A stretch of 56,103 bases of DNA. Origin: Bacteroidales bacterium H4. Lineage in GTDB: Bacteria; Bacteroidota; Bacteroidia; Bacteroidales; Muribaculaceae. The position numbers and the translations under genes are program-made. Positions within the stretch are counted from its first letter, which is position 1; each line of letters starts with the position of its first letter. Under the pieces are notes generated by a model. That model was not told the DNA's origin, ran no database searches, and saw only the letters and a list, made by a program, of their open reading frames with translations. This document shows, piece after piece, positions 1 through 8,274 of the stretch. The DNA lies in assembly GCA_001701165.1 (NCBI GenBank), contig DAAP01000061.1, forward strand, positions 1 to 56,103. The letters are read 5' to 3'.

Positions 1-61
1 TTTTTTGATGCGGTTGCCCTGACATCAGAGGCTCGGATGGTTACTTTCTCGCATTTATGAG

Positions 62-69
62 TAACTTTG
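62..69 (+). promoter_or_regulatory. Bacteroidetes -7 promoter box (TAACTTTG)
   Basis: TAACTTTG matches the Bacteroidetes sigma-factor -7 consensus TAnnTTTG. It would start transcription near position 76, which is downstream of the ATG at 57, so it argues that the methyltransferase begins at the ATG at 87 or 102. No clear TTTG -33 box is seen at the usual 19-21 bp spacing. Confidence 0.5.
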
Positions 70-101
70 CATTTGCTGCGCCTTCAATGCGGCATTACTA
101 T

Positions 102-1307
102 ATGACATACGATTCTGACAAGTTTTGGAATTTTGTGAATGAGCACATGGGCGATGACCCGGCCAAACTGCGGCTTCGCTATCACGGCGATGCAGAGATG
201 TCGTGTGCAATTACTCAGATAGAGTGCCGCCAACGCTTCGGCAAGAAACTCTCGCATACCCTTCAAGCGTATCCGCATCTGGTTTTCGGCAACACATTAT
301 GTGGCGAGCAAAGCACCTCGGACGCACTTGCCCGGATACACGTCTCGTTATTGCCTCGCGACTGCCCGGTTACGGACTTGACTGCGGGGTTGGGCATCGA
401 CGCTATGCATGCAGCATCCGCCGGACACTCGGTGACGGCATGCGAACGTGATCAAGCTCTTGCCAATGCCTTACGCGACAATGCCGCCGGACGCGACTTG
501 AAGATGTTGCGTGTGCTGCATGGCGATAGTGTTGAGATGCTACGTGACGGGATATTGCACGGCGAAGTGGCATTTATCGATCCGGCACGACGCGGCGATG
601 GCGGCCGACGACTCTTTGGGTTGGCGGACTGTGCCCCGGACGTCATCTCGATGCTCGGCGATTTCCGTCGCCATTTCAAAATGCTCGTCATCAAGGCATC
701 GCCTATGATAGACATACGTGGAGGTATGGTCGAGCCGCTGGAATGTGTGACAGATATCTACACAATCGGCACGACTACACAGTGCAAAGAATTGGTGGCC
801 GTCTGTGATTTGACAAAGCCTAAAGTAGCAGCCGGTACGCAACGCATACACGCGTTGACACTATTGGCTGATGGCGAAATAGCTGATTTTACATTCACAA
901 TATCGGAGGAGTCCGGACCGCAACCGCCATTGCGCACACCTGAAGCCGGCGAAATTATTTACGAGCCCTACCCCTCGGTGATGAAAAGCGGCGGCTATCG
1001 AACTTTGGCACACCGCTATAAGACGTCCAAAATTGCAGCGGATACCCACTTATACGTGCACACGGATATTATTCCCAACTTTCCGGGACAAGCGTGGAAG
1101 GTCCTCGAAGTTCTACCATGGCAGTCAAAAGTGCTCAAACGCTTCAAGAACCGTTATCCGAAGATTTCGGTCGCAATACGCAATTTCGATATTGCCGCCG
1201 CCGCATTACAATCCCGGTTGGGAGTCAAAGAAGGCGATGGTCGTCTCAAATTAATGGCTGCAACCGGTGCAGACGGGTCAAAGGTTTTGCTTATATTGGA
1301 ACGGTAG
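102..1307 (+). CDS. THUMP-like class I SAM-dependent methyltransferase
   Basis: This is a cytosolic S-adenosylmethionine-dependent methyltransferase of the group that carries a C-terminal THUMP-like domain; the substrate is probably RNA but is not known. Motif I is visible as DLTAGLGID, followed by an acidic CERD at the end of beta-2 and the motif IV sequence FIDPARR. The last hundred residues (from about AWKVLEVLPWQSK to the C-terminus) match the THUMP-like region. The frame is open from an ATG at 57, but a TAACTTTG promoter box overlaps codons 2-5 of that start, and the extra N-terminus (15 residues) looks unlike the family, so I prefer the ATG at 102 (MTYDSDKFW); the ATG at 87 is a second option. 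It converges on smpB. The enzyme class is secure; the target is open. Confidence 0.85.
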   Translation: MTYDSDKFWNFVNEHMGDDPAKLRLRYHGDAEMSCAITQIECRQRFGKKLSHTLQAYPHLVFGNTLCGEQSTSDALARIHVSLLPRDCPVTDLTAGLGIDAMHAASAGHSVTACERDQALANALRDNAAGRDLKMLRVLHGDSVEMLRDGILHGEVAFIDPARRGDGGRRLFGLADCAPDVISMLGDFRRHFKMLVIKASPMIDIRGGMVEPLECVTDIYTIGTTTQCKELVAVCDLTKPKVAAGTQRIHALTLLADGEIADFTFTISEESGPQPPLRTPEAGEIIYEPYPSVMKSGGYRTLAHRYKTSKIAADTHLYVHTDIIPNFPGQAWKVLEVLPWQSKVLKRFKNRYPKISVAIRNFDIAAAALQSRLGVKEGDGRLKLMAATGADGSKVLLILER

Positions 1308-1322
1308 CCAAAACAACGGATG

Positions 1323-1348
1323 CATATTTCTGGCACAAGCAAAATATG
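1323..1348. terminator. Weak AT-rich hairpin between convergent genes
   Basis: CATATTT pairs with AAATATG around a 12-nt loop in the 71-bp gap between the convergent methyltransferase and smpB. The stem is AT-rich with no long U tract, so it is only a weak candidate for a shared terminator. Confidence 0.2.
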
Positions 1349-1378
1349 GGAAATGGTAATGCGTTTGTTCGAGAGCAC

Positions 1379-1840
1379 TTAGCGCTTCTGCATTACGCGT
1401 GCAAGTGCACGTTTGTCCTCGCGCTCGCGTATGGATTGACGCTTGTCGTACTGATGCTTGCCACGGGCAATGGCTATTACCAACTTGGCATAGCCGCGAC
1501 TCCCGACAAACAGTCGAAGCGGAACTATTGTAACACCGGCCTCCTTGTTGGCTTTTTCGAGCCGTTGTATCTCGCGGTGCGTAAGCAGTAATTTACGATC
1601 TCGACGATCGCCGGGATTATTGTAAGTGCCGTAAAAATACGGTGCAATATACATTTCCTTGACCCACACTTCACCGTTGACGATATAGCAATAAGTGTCC
1701 ACAAGGCTGGCCTTGCCAAGACGTATAGATTTGATTTCGGTACCGGTAAGCACAATCCCGGCCGTCATGGTTTCTTCGATGTAGTAATCGAAGGTCGCTC
1801 GACGGTTTTTTATGTTGATTTCTTTAAGTGTGGTTTTCAT
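1379..1840 (-). CDS. smpB: SsrA-binding protein SmpB
   Basis: SmpB binds tmRNA and delivers it to stalled ribosomes for trans-translation. The protein is 153 aa, the usual length. Recognisable parts are the N-terminal core with NRRATFDYYIEE and LTGTEIKSIR, the central beta-barrel, and the KHQYDKR segment followed by a basic tail ending in ALARVMQKR, which in this family folds into the decoding centre. The ATG at 1840 is the family start. It is the last gene of a minus-strand series lon, uvrA, yip1, smpB, and lies 5 bp behind yip1, so it is probably cotranscribed. No tmRNA gene is visible nearby. The call is secure. Confidence 0.97.
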   Translation of the reverse strand: MKTTLKEINIKNRRATFDYYIEETMTAGIVLTGTEIKSIRLGKASLVDTYCYIVNGEVWVKEMYIAPYFYGTYNNPGDRRDRKLLLTHREIQRLEKANKEAGVTIVPLRLFVGSRGYAKLVIAIARGKHQYDKRQSIREREDKRALARVMQKR

Positions 1841-1845
1841 ACGCT

Positions 1846-2397
1846 TTATCCTAAGATGAGGGAGAATAGAATATCAAGCAATATCTTGGGCACAATAAGC
1901 ACTCCTATTGCCATGGCTGTGAAATATGTTTCTTTTTCGACTGCAATATCAAGATAACGACAACTTTTCCATAACACTATTACGGCGAAAACTAATAGCA
2001 AATACACCAGCACGGTATGCACCGGCAGAACGTTTCCCACTATTTGCAGCACGCTAAGTATACCTATGATATATGCTGCCAAAGTGTCGGTCTTAAAAAC
2101 ATTGAGCTTCCCGGTATCTACATATCTTGCGGTGAATGTCTCCAGCCCGAGTTTACCGATAAAAAACGACAAAAACAGGGACATAAACACTGCAAGAGCA
2201 TGCTGTAGTAGCGTCACCAGTTCGAATTGTACTGCATATATGCCCTGTATAAAGTATGTCACCGATGCAAGCCCGATGAGTGAATATAGGCCGTGGGTGG
2301 CTATGTATTCCGGCACATGGCCGTCACGTGACACTTCTTCCCACCCGTGCACGGGTGAGAGCAATAGTTGCAGAATATTTTTCAGATAATGCCGCAT
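1846..2397 (-). CDS. YIP1-family integral membrane protein
   Basis: A 183-aa protein with about five hydrophobic segments: after a short amphipathic start (HYLKNILQLLLSPVHGWEEV), membrane stretches follow around residues 35-55, 65-85, 105-125, 127-145 and 158-180. The N-terminal pattern and helix layout match YIP1-family proteins of Bacteroidetes. The molecular role of bacterial members is unknown. The gene sits between uvrA (63 bp upstream in the transcript) and smpB (5 bp downstream). The family is likely; the function is not established. Confidence 0.75.
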   Translation of the reverse strand: MRHYLKNILQLLLSPVHGWEEVSRDGHVPEYIATHGLYSLIGLASVTYFIQGIYAVQFELVTLLQHALAVFMSLFLSFFIGKLGLETFTARYVDTGKLNVFKTDTLAAYIIGILSVLQIVGNVLPVHTVLVYLLLVFAVIVLWKSCRYLDIAVEKETYFTAMAIGVLIVPKILLDILFSLILG

Positions 2398-2460
2398 GGC
2401 TTGGTATATCTCGTTTTTGAGTAGTACAAAGTTACACTTTTCTCTCGGATTCCGGCAAAG

Positions 2461-5325
2461 TTATTTTGTCTTGTCTGCTTGATACCCCGAGATGACTGCG
2501 TCTAATTTATATCGGAGGTATTGACCTGTATGACTTTGCTGACATTTGCAAATATCTTCGGGTGTTCCGGCTGCTACAACATATCCGCCTTTATCGCCGC
2601 CCTCCGGGCCAATGTCTATCACGTGGTCTGCGCACTTTATGACGTCCATATTGTGCTCGATTATGACTACTGTATGTCCATGTGCGATGAGTCGTTCAAA
2701 CGAGTCCATCAGCGTATGTATGTCGTGGAAATGAAGCCCGGTGGTTGGTTCATCAAAGATGAACATAGTCGGGCGAGGTTTTTCTTGCGAAAGAAAATAT
2801 GCAAGTTTGACTCGCTGGTTCTCGCCGCCACTGAGTAGCGAAGAAGGCTGGCCAAGCTTGATGTAGCCCAAGCCGACATCCTTTAGCGGTTGCAAGCGCG
2901 AGCAAATATGCCGTGCCGTTGAGTCACTGTCCTGCCCGAAGAATTCTATGGCTTCGTCCACGGTCATAGCGAGTATCTCGTCAATGGCTTTTCCACGGTA
3001 CTGCACCTCGAGTATCTCGGGCTTAAAACGACGTCCGTGACAACTTTCGCACTCGATGGTGATGTCTGACATGAATTGCATCTCAATGGTAATTGTTCCT
3101 TCGCCTTTGCATTCATCGCAACGACCGCCATCGGCGTTAAACGAGAAATGGGCAGGCGTGTAGCCCATCTGTCGAGATAGTTGCTGATCTGCATACAACC
3201 GACGTATTTCGTCATAAGCCTTAAGGTATGTCGCCGGATTGGAGCGAGAGGATTTGCCTATGGGATTTTGGTCGACAAATTCAACGGCCTGTATGCGTCC
3301 CAAGTCACCGGTAAGTCCGTCAAACTTGCCCGGCGCATCACTTACCTCGTCAAAACGTCGTTTGAGTGCGCAATACAAGATGTCGCGCACAAGCGTGGAC
3401 TTGCCCGAACCGCTGACGCCAGTAACCACAGTGATTATTCCTAATGGGAAAGACACATCAATGTCTTTTAGATTGTGCTGGCGAGCGCCCATAACCGTGA
3501 TAAAAGCATTGCTCTTGCGCCGACGTTTGGGTACCGATATATGACGAGCTCCGCACAGATAGTCAGCCGTGTAAGATTTACCTACGACTTCGGGCAGCTG
3601 AGACGGCGTCCCGCTGAACACGATGGTTCCACCATTCTGTCCCGCATCCGGTCCTACATCAATGATGTAATCGGCAGCACGCATGATTTCTTCATCGTGT
3701 TCGACGACGACCACGGTGTTACCTATGCGTTGAAGTCTGCGCAGAACGTCTATTAGGCGTTGGGTGTCTCGCGAATGCAGACCTATGGACGGTTCGTCAA
3801 GTATGTATAACGAACCGACAAGACTGCTGCCGAGCGAAGTCGCAAGATTTATGCGCTGGCTTTCTCCTCCGCTGAGGCTATTACTAAGACGGTCAAGCGT
3901 AAGATAGCCCAGGCCTACGTCATCCAAAAATGCAAGGCGGTTGTTGATTTCGCTGAGTAGGCGAGCGGCTATTTCGCTGTCGCGCCCTTCAAGTCGAAGA
4001 TCGTTAAACCATTGGCGTAAGTCGGATACTGTCATGGATACTATCGAGGATATGTCTTTGCCTCCTACACGCACATATGTCGCCTCGGGACGCAATCGCG
4101 AACCGTGGCATATCGGACAAAGGGTTTTGCCTCGAAAGCGAGCCAACAATACCCTATATTGGATTTTGTGTTGTTGAGTTTCGATCCATTCAAAGAAGCC
4201 GTTAATACCGGGCCATGCCGTATTTCCTTCCCATAAGAGCTTCTTTTGATCATCGGTAAGTTCGCGATACGGACGATGTATCGGAAATGAAGTGTGTGCT
4301 GCAATATGTATGAAGTCTCGCTTCCATTGGCTCATAACTTCGCCACGCCAGCACACAACGGCATCGTCATACACCGATAGGGAAGAATTGGGCACAACAA
4401 GGTCTTCGCTGATACCCATTGTACGTCCGAAGCCTTCGCAGCGCGGACATGCCCCATAGGGATTATTGAAGTTGAACATCTGTTCGGACGGTTCTATAAA
4501 TGTGATGCCATCGGCCTCAAAACGTTTCGAAAATTCGTGACGTCGCACCATCCCATCCGTCCAGACGACCAAAGTCATCGTTTCATGTCCTTCAAAGAAT
4601 GCAGTCTCTATCGACTCGGTCAATCGCGACAAGCTGTCTTTGTCTTCCGTGTCGGCTGTCAGTCTATCAATAAGTAAGTCGTAACCGTCAGTATTGGGAG
4701 GACAATCGCTTTTGTCAGCAAGCATCTGTTCGATTGAAACAAAAGACCCGTCTTTTGCCAGCAGACGCGTATATCCGCCTTTAAGGTATACATCAAGTTG
4801 GGTGAGCAATGTTCGGCCTTCTGGTATGCTGATGGGTGCAGTCACAGCAACACGTGTTCCATTTGGATAAGAACGGACACACTCGATGACATCACCTACG
4901 TCATGATGGCGGACCTCCAATCCGGTTATCGGCGAATATGTGCGACCTATGCGTGCATATAGCAAACGTATGTAGTCGTATATTTCGGTGGAAGTGCCCA
5001 CGGTACTACGCGGATTGCGCGTATTTACTCGTTGTTCGATGGCGATAGCAGGTGGCAAGCCGCGTATGCCATCGCATTCAGGCTTGGACATTCGTCCGAG
5101 GAACTGACGTGCATACGCGCTAAGGCTCTCGACATAGCGCCGCTGGCCCTCGGCATATAATGTGTCGAAGGCCAGTGAGGACTTGCCCGAGCCACTGAGG
5201 CCGGTAACAACCACAAGGCGGTTACGAGGGACGTCTACGCTGACATTACGCAGGTTATTGACTCGTGCACCGCGTATGCTTATATTGGCACGGGCTGTAC
5301 ATTGCGCGGTTTTGTCGTTGACCAT
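2461..5325 (-). CDS. uvrA: Excinuclease ABC subunit UvrA
   Basis: UvrA is the damage-recognition ATPase of nucleotide excision repair, acting as a dimer with UvrB. At 954 aa it is full length. The first ABC module has Walker A GLSGSGKSSL near residue 43 and signature LSGGESQRINLA; the second has GVSGSGKSTL and LSGGENQRVKLA. Zinc modules are visible at CPRCEGFG, CPICHGSR and CDECKGEG with CESCHGRR. The ATG at 5325 lies 3 bp after the stop of lon, so the two genes are probably one transcript. Bacteroidales often carry several UvrA paralogs; this one has the canonical architecture. Confidence 0.97.
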   Translation of the reverse strand: MVNDKTAQCTARANISIRGARVNNLRNVSVDVPRNRLVVVTGLSGSGKSSLAFDTLYAEGQRRYVESLSAYARQFLGRMSKPECDGIRGLPPAIAIEQRVNTRNPRSTVGTSTEIYDYIRLLYARIGRTYSPITGLEVRHHDVGDVIECVRSYPNGTRVAVTAPISIPEGRTLLTQLDVYLKGGYTRLLAKDGSFVSIEQMLADKSDCPPNTDGYDLLIDRLTADTEDKDSLSRLTESIETAFFEGHETMTLVVWTDGMVRRHEFSKRFEADGITFIEPSEQMFNFNNPYGACPRCEGFGRTMGISEDLVVPNSSLSVYDDAVVCWRGEVMSQWKRDFIHIAAHTSFPIHRPYRELTDDQKKLLWEGNTAWPGINGFFEWIETQQHKIQYRVLLARFRGKTLCPICHGSRLRPEATYVRVGGKDISSIVSMTVSDLRQWFNDLRLEGRDSEIAARLLSEINNRLAFLDDVGLGYLTLDRLSNSLSGGESQRINLATSLGSSLVGSLYILDEPSIGLHSRDTQRLIDVLRRLQRIGNTVVVVEHDEEIMRAADYIIDVGPDAGQNGGTIVFSGTPSQLPEVVGKSYTADYLCGARHISVPKRRRKSNAFITVMGARQHNLKDIDVSFPLGIITVVTGVSGSGKSTLVRDILYCALKRRFDEVSDAPGKFDGLTGDLGRIQAVEFVDQNPIGKSSRSNPATYLKAYDEIRRLYADQQLSRQMGYTPAHFSFNADGGRCDECKGEGTITIEMQFMSDITIECESCHGRRFKPEILEVQYRGKAIDEILAMTVDEAIEFFGQDSDSTARHICSRLQPLKDVGLGYIKLGQPSSLLSGGENQRVKLAYFLSQEKPRPTMFIFDEPTTGLHFHDIHTLMDSFERLIAHGHTVVIIEHNMDVIKCADHVIDIGPEGGDKGGYVVAAGTPEDICKCQQSHTGQYLRYKLDAVISGYQADKTK

Positions 5326-5328
5326 TTC

Positions 5329-7758
5329 TTAAAGGTTGATAGCCCCCGGGACTTTATTAGGGAGCAGGGCTTCGTCAAGCACTTGCATCATTGTGTCTAC
5401 GTAATGGAAGACAAGCCCTGTAATGTACCGCGGCTCGATGTCTTCGATGTCCTTGCGATTTTCGCCGGAAAGAATAATGTCAGTGATGCCGGCACGCTTG
5501 GCCGCAAGAATCTTTTCCTTGATGCCACCCACCGGCAGCACCTTACCCCTCAGGGTCATTTCACCCGTCATAGCTATGCGAGGACGCAGCTGGCGTTGAG
5601 TATATTGCGATACAATAGCCGTAGTCATTGTAATACCGGCCGATGGGCCGTCCTTGGGTATGGCTCCTTCGGGGAAGTGTATGTGTAGGCTGTATTTATC
5701 AAAAAGCTCTGTATCGATACCCAGAACAGCGGCATGTGCTTTGGTCCACTGAAGAGCTATGGCGGCCGATTCTTTCATCACGTTGCCAAGGTTACCGGTC
5801 AGAGTGATTTTGTCTCCTTTCCCACTTGCAAGCGATGTCTCTACAAGAAGAATTTCACCCCCAACCTCGGTCCAGGCCAAGCCTGTAACAACTCCGGCAA
5901 AGTCGTTGCCCTCGTAGCGGTCTTTATTGAACGGTTTGACGCCAAGCAAGTCCCGAAGGTCTTCGGGACGCACAGGACACGGGAAGGTTTGCCCTAGTTT
6001 GTCTCGGAGTATCATCTTACGGATAATCTCGGCAAGGTGTTTTTCGAGCTGGCGCACGCCGCTTTCTCCGGTATAGTTCTCGATGACAGCGGCAAGGGCT
6101 TCGTCTGTAATCTTGAGGTCTTCGGCAGTCTTTCCGTATTGTTCGAGCAATCTTGGCAGGATATGCCGCTTGGCTATCTCAATCTTTTCTTCTTCGAGAT
6201 ACCCGCTGATTTCGATAACTTCGATACGGTCCAGCAGCGGCCGCGATATGGACGATAGTGTGTTGGCCGTGGCTATGAACAGCACATGCGACAAGTCAAA
6301 ATCCACGTCTATATAGTTATCGTGAAATTTGTGGTTCTGTTCCGGATCAAGCACCTCGAGCAGGGCTGCCGCAGGGTCGCCTTTGTAGTCTGCACCGATT
6401 TTGTCAATTTCGTCAAGCAATAATACCGGGTTGGACGTGCCGGCGCGCTTGACGGCATCAATGATACGTCCGGGCATAGCGCCTATGTAGGTGCGGCGGT
6501 GGCCGCGGATTTCGGCTTCGTCGTGCAAACCGCCGAAGGAGACGCGTTCATACTTGCGTCCCAGGGCTCGAGCTATGGACTGTCCTAACGAGGTCTTGCC
6601 CACTCCGGGAGGTCCTACAAGGCATATTATCGAGGCTTTACCTTTGGGGTTGTCTATGAGTACGGCCAACTGTTCGAGTATACGTTCTTTGACTTTCTGT
6701 AGCCCGTAATGGTCACTCTCAAGTATCTCGCGAGCCTTGTCAAAGTCCGTATTAAGCTTCGAAAAGACATTCCATGGCAGTGCCAGCAGCTGCTCAAGGT
6801 AGGTGTATTGTACCGAGTAGTCCGGCGACTGTGGATTGTAGCGACGTAACTTGTCTATTTCCTTGCGAAATGTCTTGGCTACGGCTTCAGGCATCTTGAT
6901 TTTCTTCGCACGCTTCTCAAGATCATCGATTTCATCGCTGTCGTTGCCGTAAAGTTCCTGCCGGATTACATCCATCTGATTTTGTAGGAAGGCATTCTTC
7001 TGGTTATCTTCCATCTGCTGACGGGCGCGATCCATGATAGATTTTTGTATCTCAAAGGTCTCTTGAGCATGCGTCAACAACGTGAGTAGACGAAAAGCTC
7101 TGTCCATAGCTCGCGAACACTCCAACAGTTCTTCTTTTTGGGCCACGTCTATGGGCGCAAGCGAACAGATAACATTTATTGCCGTTTCAGGATTATTCTC
7201 GCTATCAAATTTAAGTGCCATATCTGACGACTCATTTCCGGCCGTTTGGACAAGTTCCTTCATTGCGTTGATGACACATTGCGTCAGGTTGGCATATTCA
7301 TCATCGTCCGCACGCGGTTTGGTGTCTCGCGTCAACCGACCTTTGGCGCACAATTCGCCGGGGATACATTGGCCTGCACCGGGCCCGAGAATGCGGAATT
7401 TACGCCGAGCACTGATGATCGCAGTCTTGCTACCATCCGGCAACTCTATGACTTTGAGCACGTCAGCTATAACACCGTATTTATATAGGTCATCAAGCCC
7501 CGGTGTCTCTACATCGGGGTTCTTTTGGCACACAACACCTATGGGCACATTGTGTGCATAGGAGTATTGTGCCAATTTGACGGCACTTTCACGCATCAGC
7601 GACAATGGCATTGTCACAGCCGGGAATAGTACCAAATTGCGGGTCGCCAATATGGGCAAATCAGCCATATCGATTTTGCCTTCAGCGCGTTTGCTGTCTA
7701 TTTCGATTTGTCCGAAGGACACTATTTGGTGCTTGGGTTCGTTGGAATCTTTTTTCAT
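5329..7758 (-). CDS. lon: ATP-dependent protease Lon
   Basis: Lon is a cytosolic AAA+ serine protease that degrades damaged and regulatory proteins. The order is the N-terminal LON substrate-binding domain (from about ADLPILATRNLVLFP), a coiled-coil helical region, the AAA+ module with Walker A GPPGVGKT and Walker B LLLDEIDK, and the C-terminal protease domain. The catalytic dyad is Ser in KDGPSAG (about residue 706) and Lys, the second of GGIKEK (about residue 749), 43 residues apart as in E. coli Lon. The frame is open to a TTG at 7803, but the ATG at 7758 (MKKDSNEP) follows a TATCTTTG promoter box at the right distance and is preferred, giving 809 aa. It heads the lon-uvrA-yip1-smpB series. 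Confidence 0.96.
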   Translation of the reverse strand: MKKDSNEPKHQIVSFGQIEIDSKRAEGKIDMADLPILATRNLVLFPAVTMPLSLMRESAVKLAQYSYAHNVPIGVVCQKNPDVETPGLDDLYKYGVIADVLKVIELPDGSKTAIISARRKFRILGPGAGQCIPGELCAKGRLTRDTKPRADDDEYANLTQCVINAMKELVQTAGNESSDMALKFDSENNPETAINVICSLAPIDVAQKEELLECSRAMDRAFRLLTLLTHAQETFEIQKSIMDRARQQMEDNQKNAFLQNQMDVIRQELYGNDSDEIDDLEKRAKKIKMPEAVAKTFRKEIDKLRRYNPQSPDYSVQYTYLEQLLALPWNVFSKLNTDFDKAREILESDHYGLQKVKERILEQLAVLIDNPKGKASIICLVGPPGVGKTSLGQSIARALGRKYERVSFGGLHDEAEIRGHRRTYIGAMPGRIIDAVKRAGTSNPVLLLDEIDKIGADYKGDPAAALLEVLDPEQNHKFHDNYIDVDFDLSHVLFIATANTLSSISRPLLDRIEVIEISGYLEEEKIEIAKRHILPRLLEQYGKTAEDLKITDEALAAVIENYTGESGVRQLEKHLAEIIRKMILRDKLGQTFPCPVRPEDLRDLLGVKPFNKDRYEGNDFAGVVTGLAWTEVGGEILLVETSLASGKGDKITLTGNLGNVMKESAAIALQWTKAHAAVLGIDTELFDKYSLHIHFPEGAIPKDGPSAGITMTTAIVSQYTQRQLRPRIAMTGEMTLRGKVLPVGGIKEKILAAKRAGITDIILSGENRKDIEDIEPRYITGLVFHYVDTMMQVLDEALLPNKVPGAINL

Positions 7759-7800
7759 TCGTCGTATGTTATATGCAGCCTCATACTGCAAATTGGATGC

Positions 7801-7808
7801 CAAAGATA
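7801..7808 (-). promoter_or_regulatory. -7 promoter box of lon (TATCTTTG on minus strand)
   Basis: On the minus strand this reads TATCTTTG, a match to TAnnTTTG. Transcription would start near 7794, giving a leader of about 36 nt before the lon ATG at 7758. It overlaps the rejected TTG start at 7803, which supports the shorter Lon. No clear -33 TTTG is seen. Confidence 0.5.
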
Positions 7809-8213
7809 CGAATTTTATTCGAGACCATGATACACCCCTAAGTTAAAAAGAGTAAGCGCGAAATTGTATAAACATCTCGCTGATGTTTATTTGACTCCGC
7901 GGCATTTACATCCAAGAATGTCGCGTCTATTTAGCCCACACTCTTACTTTTCGTCATAGTATTTGCGTACCTGTATATACCTCGCCGGCCACAACGTCAC
8001 TTCGTACTTAAAACTATTGGAAAATATGTATCAAAACGACACTTAACCTTTTTATTAACATCATCCATTAGTCTGTATTTGTTTGCAGGAAAGATTCTCA
8101 AACCACCCGCCATTGATTATTATAATCTTGTATCAAAGCGCAACAAGTCCGAACTTCGATTTTTCTGCCCGATAAATAATATAAGCAAGTGCGACTGTTC
8201 CGCCAAAAATTAG
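7809..8213. other. Non-coding intergenic region between lon and feoAB
   Basis: The divergent spacer between lon (ATG 7758) and feoAB (ATG 8275) is 516 bp and AT-rich. I find no convincing gene in it. It holds the two promoter boxes, a 9-bp-stem hairpin (ATAAACATC / GATGTTTAT, 7868-7890, loop TCGCT) and the palindrome GATTATTATAATC (8115-8127). The hairpin lacks a U tract after it. Confidence 0.5.
8115..8127. promoter_or_regulatory. Palindrome resembling a Fur-family box
   Basis: GATTAT-T-ATAATC is a perfect 6-1-6 inverted repeat. Its size and AT content resemble Fur-type operators (GATAATnATTATC), and it lies upstream of the ferrous iron transporter. It is about 90 bp above the -7 box, farther than a simple repressor site, so the role is inference. 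Confidence 0.25.
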
Positions 8214-8221
8214 TATTTTTG
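8214..8221 (+). promoter_or_regulatory. -7 promoter box of feoAB (TATTTTTG)
   Basis: TATTTTTG matches TAnnTTTG and would start transcription near 8228, giving a leader of about 47 nt to the feoAB ATG. The -33 region is weak. Confidence 0.45.
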
Positions 8222-8274
8222 CACTCGTAATAATTCGACTATGAACAGATAACACACAACGCGATAGTGATACT

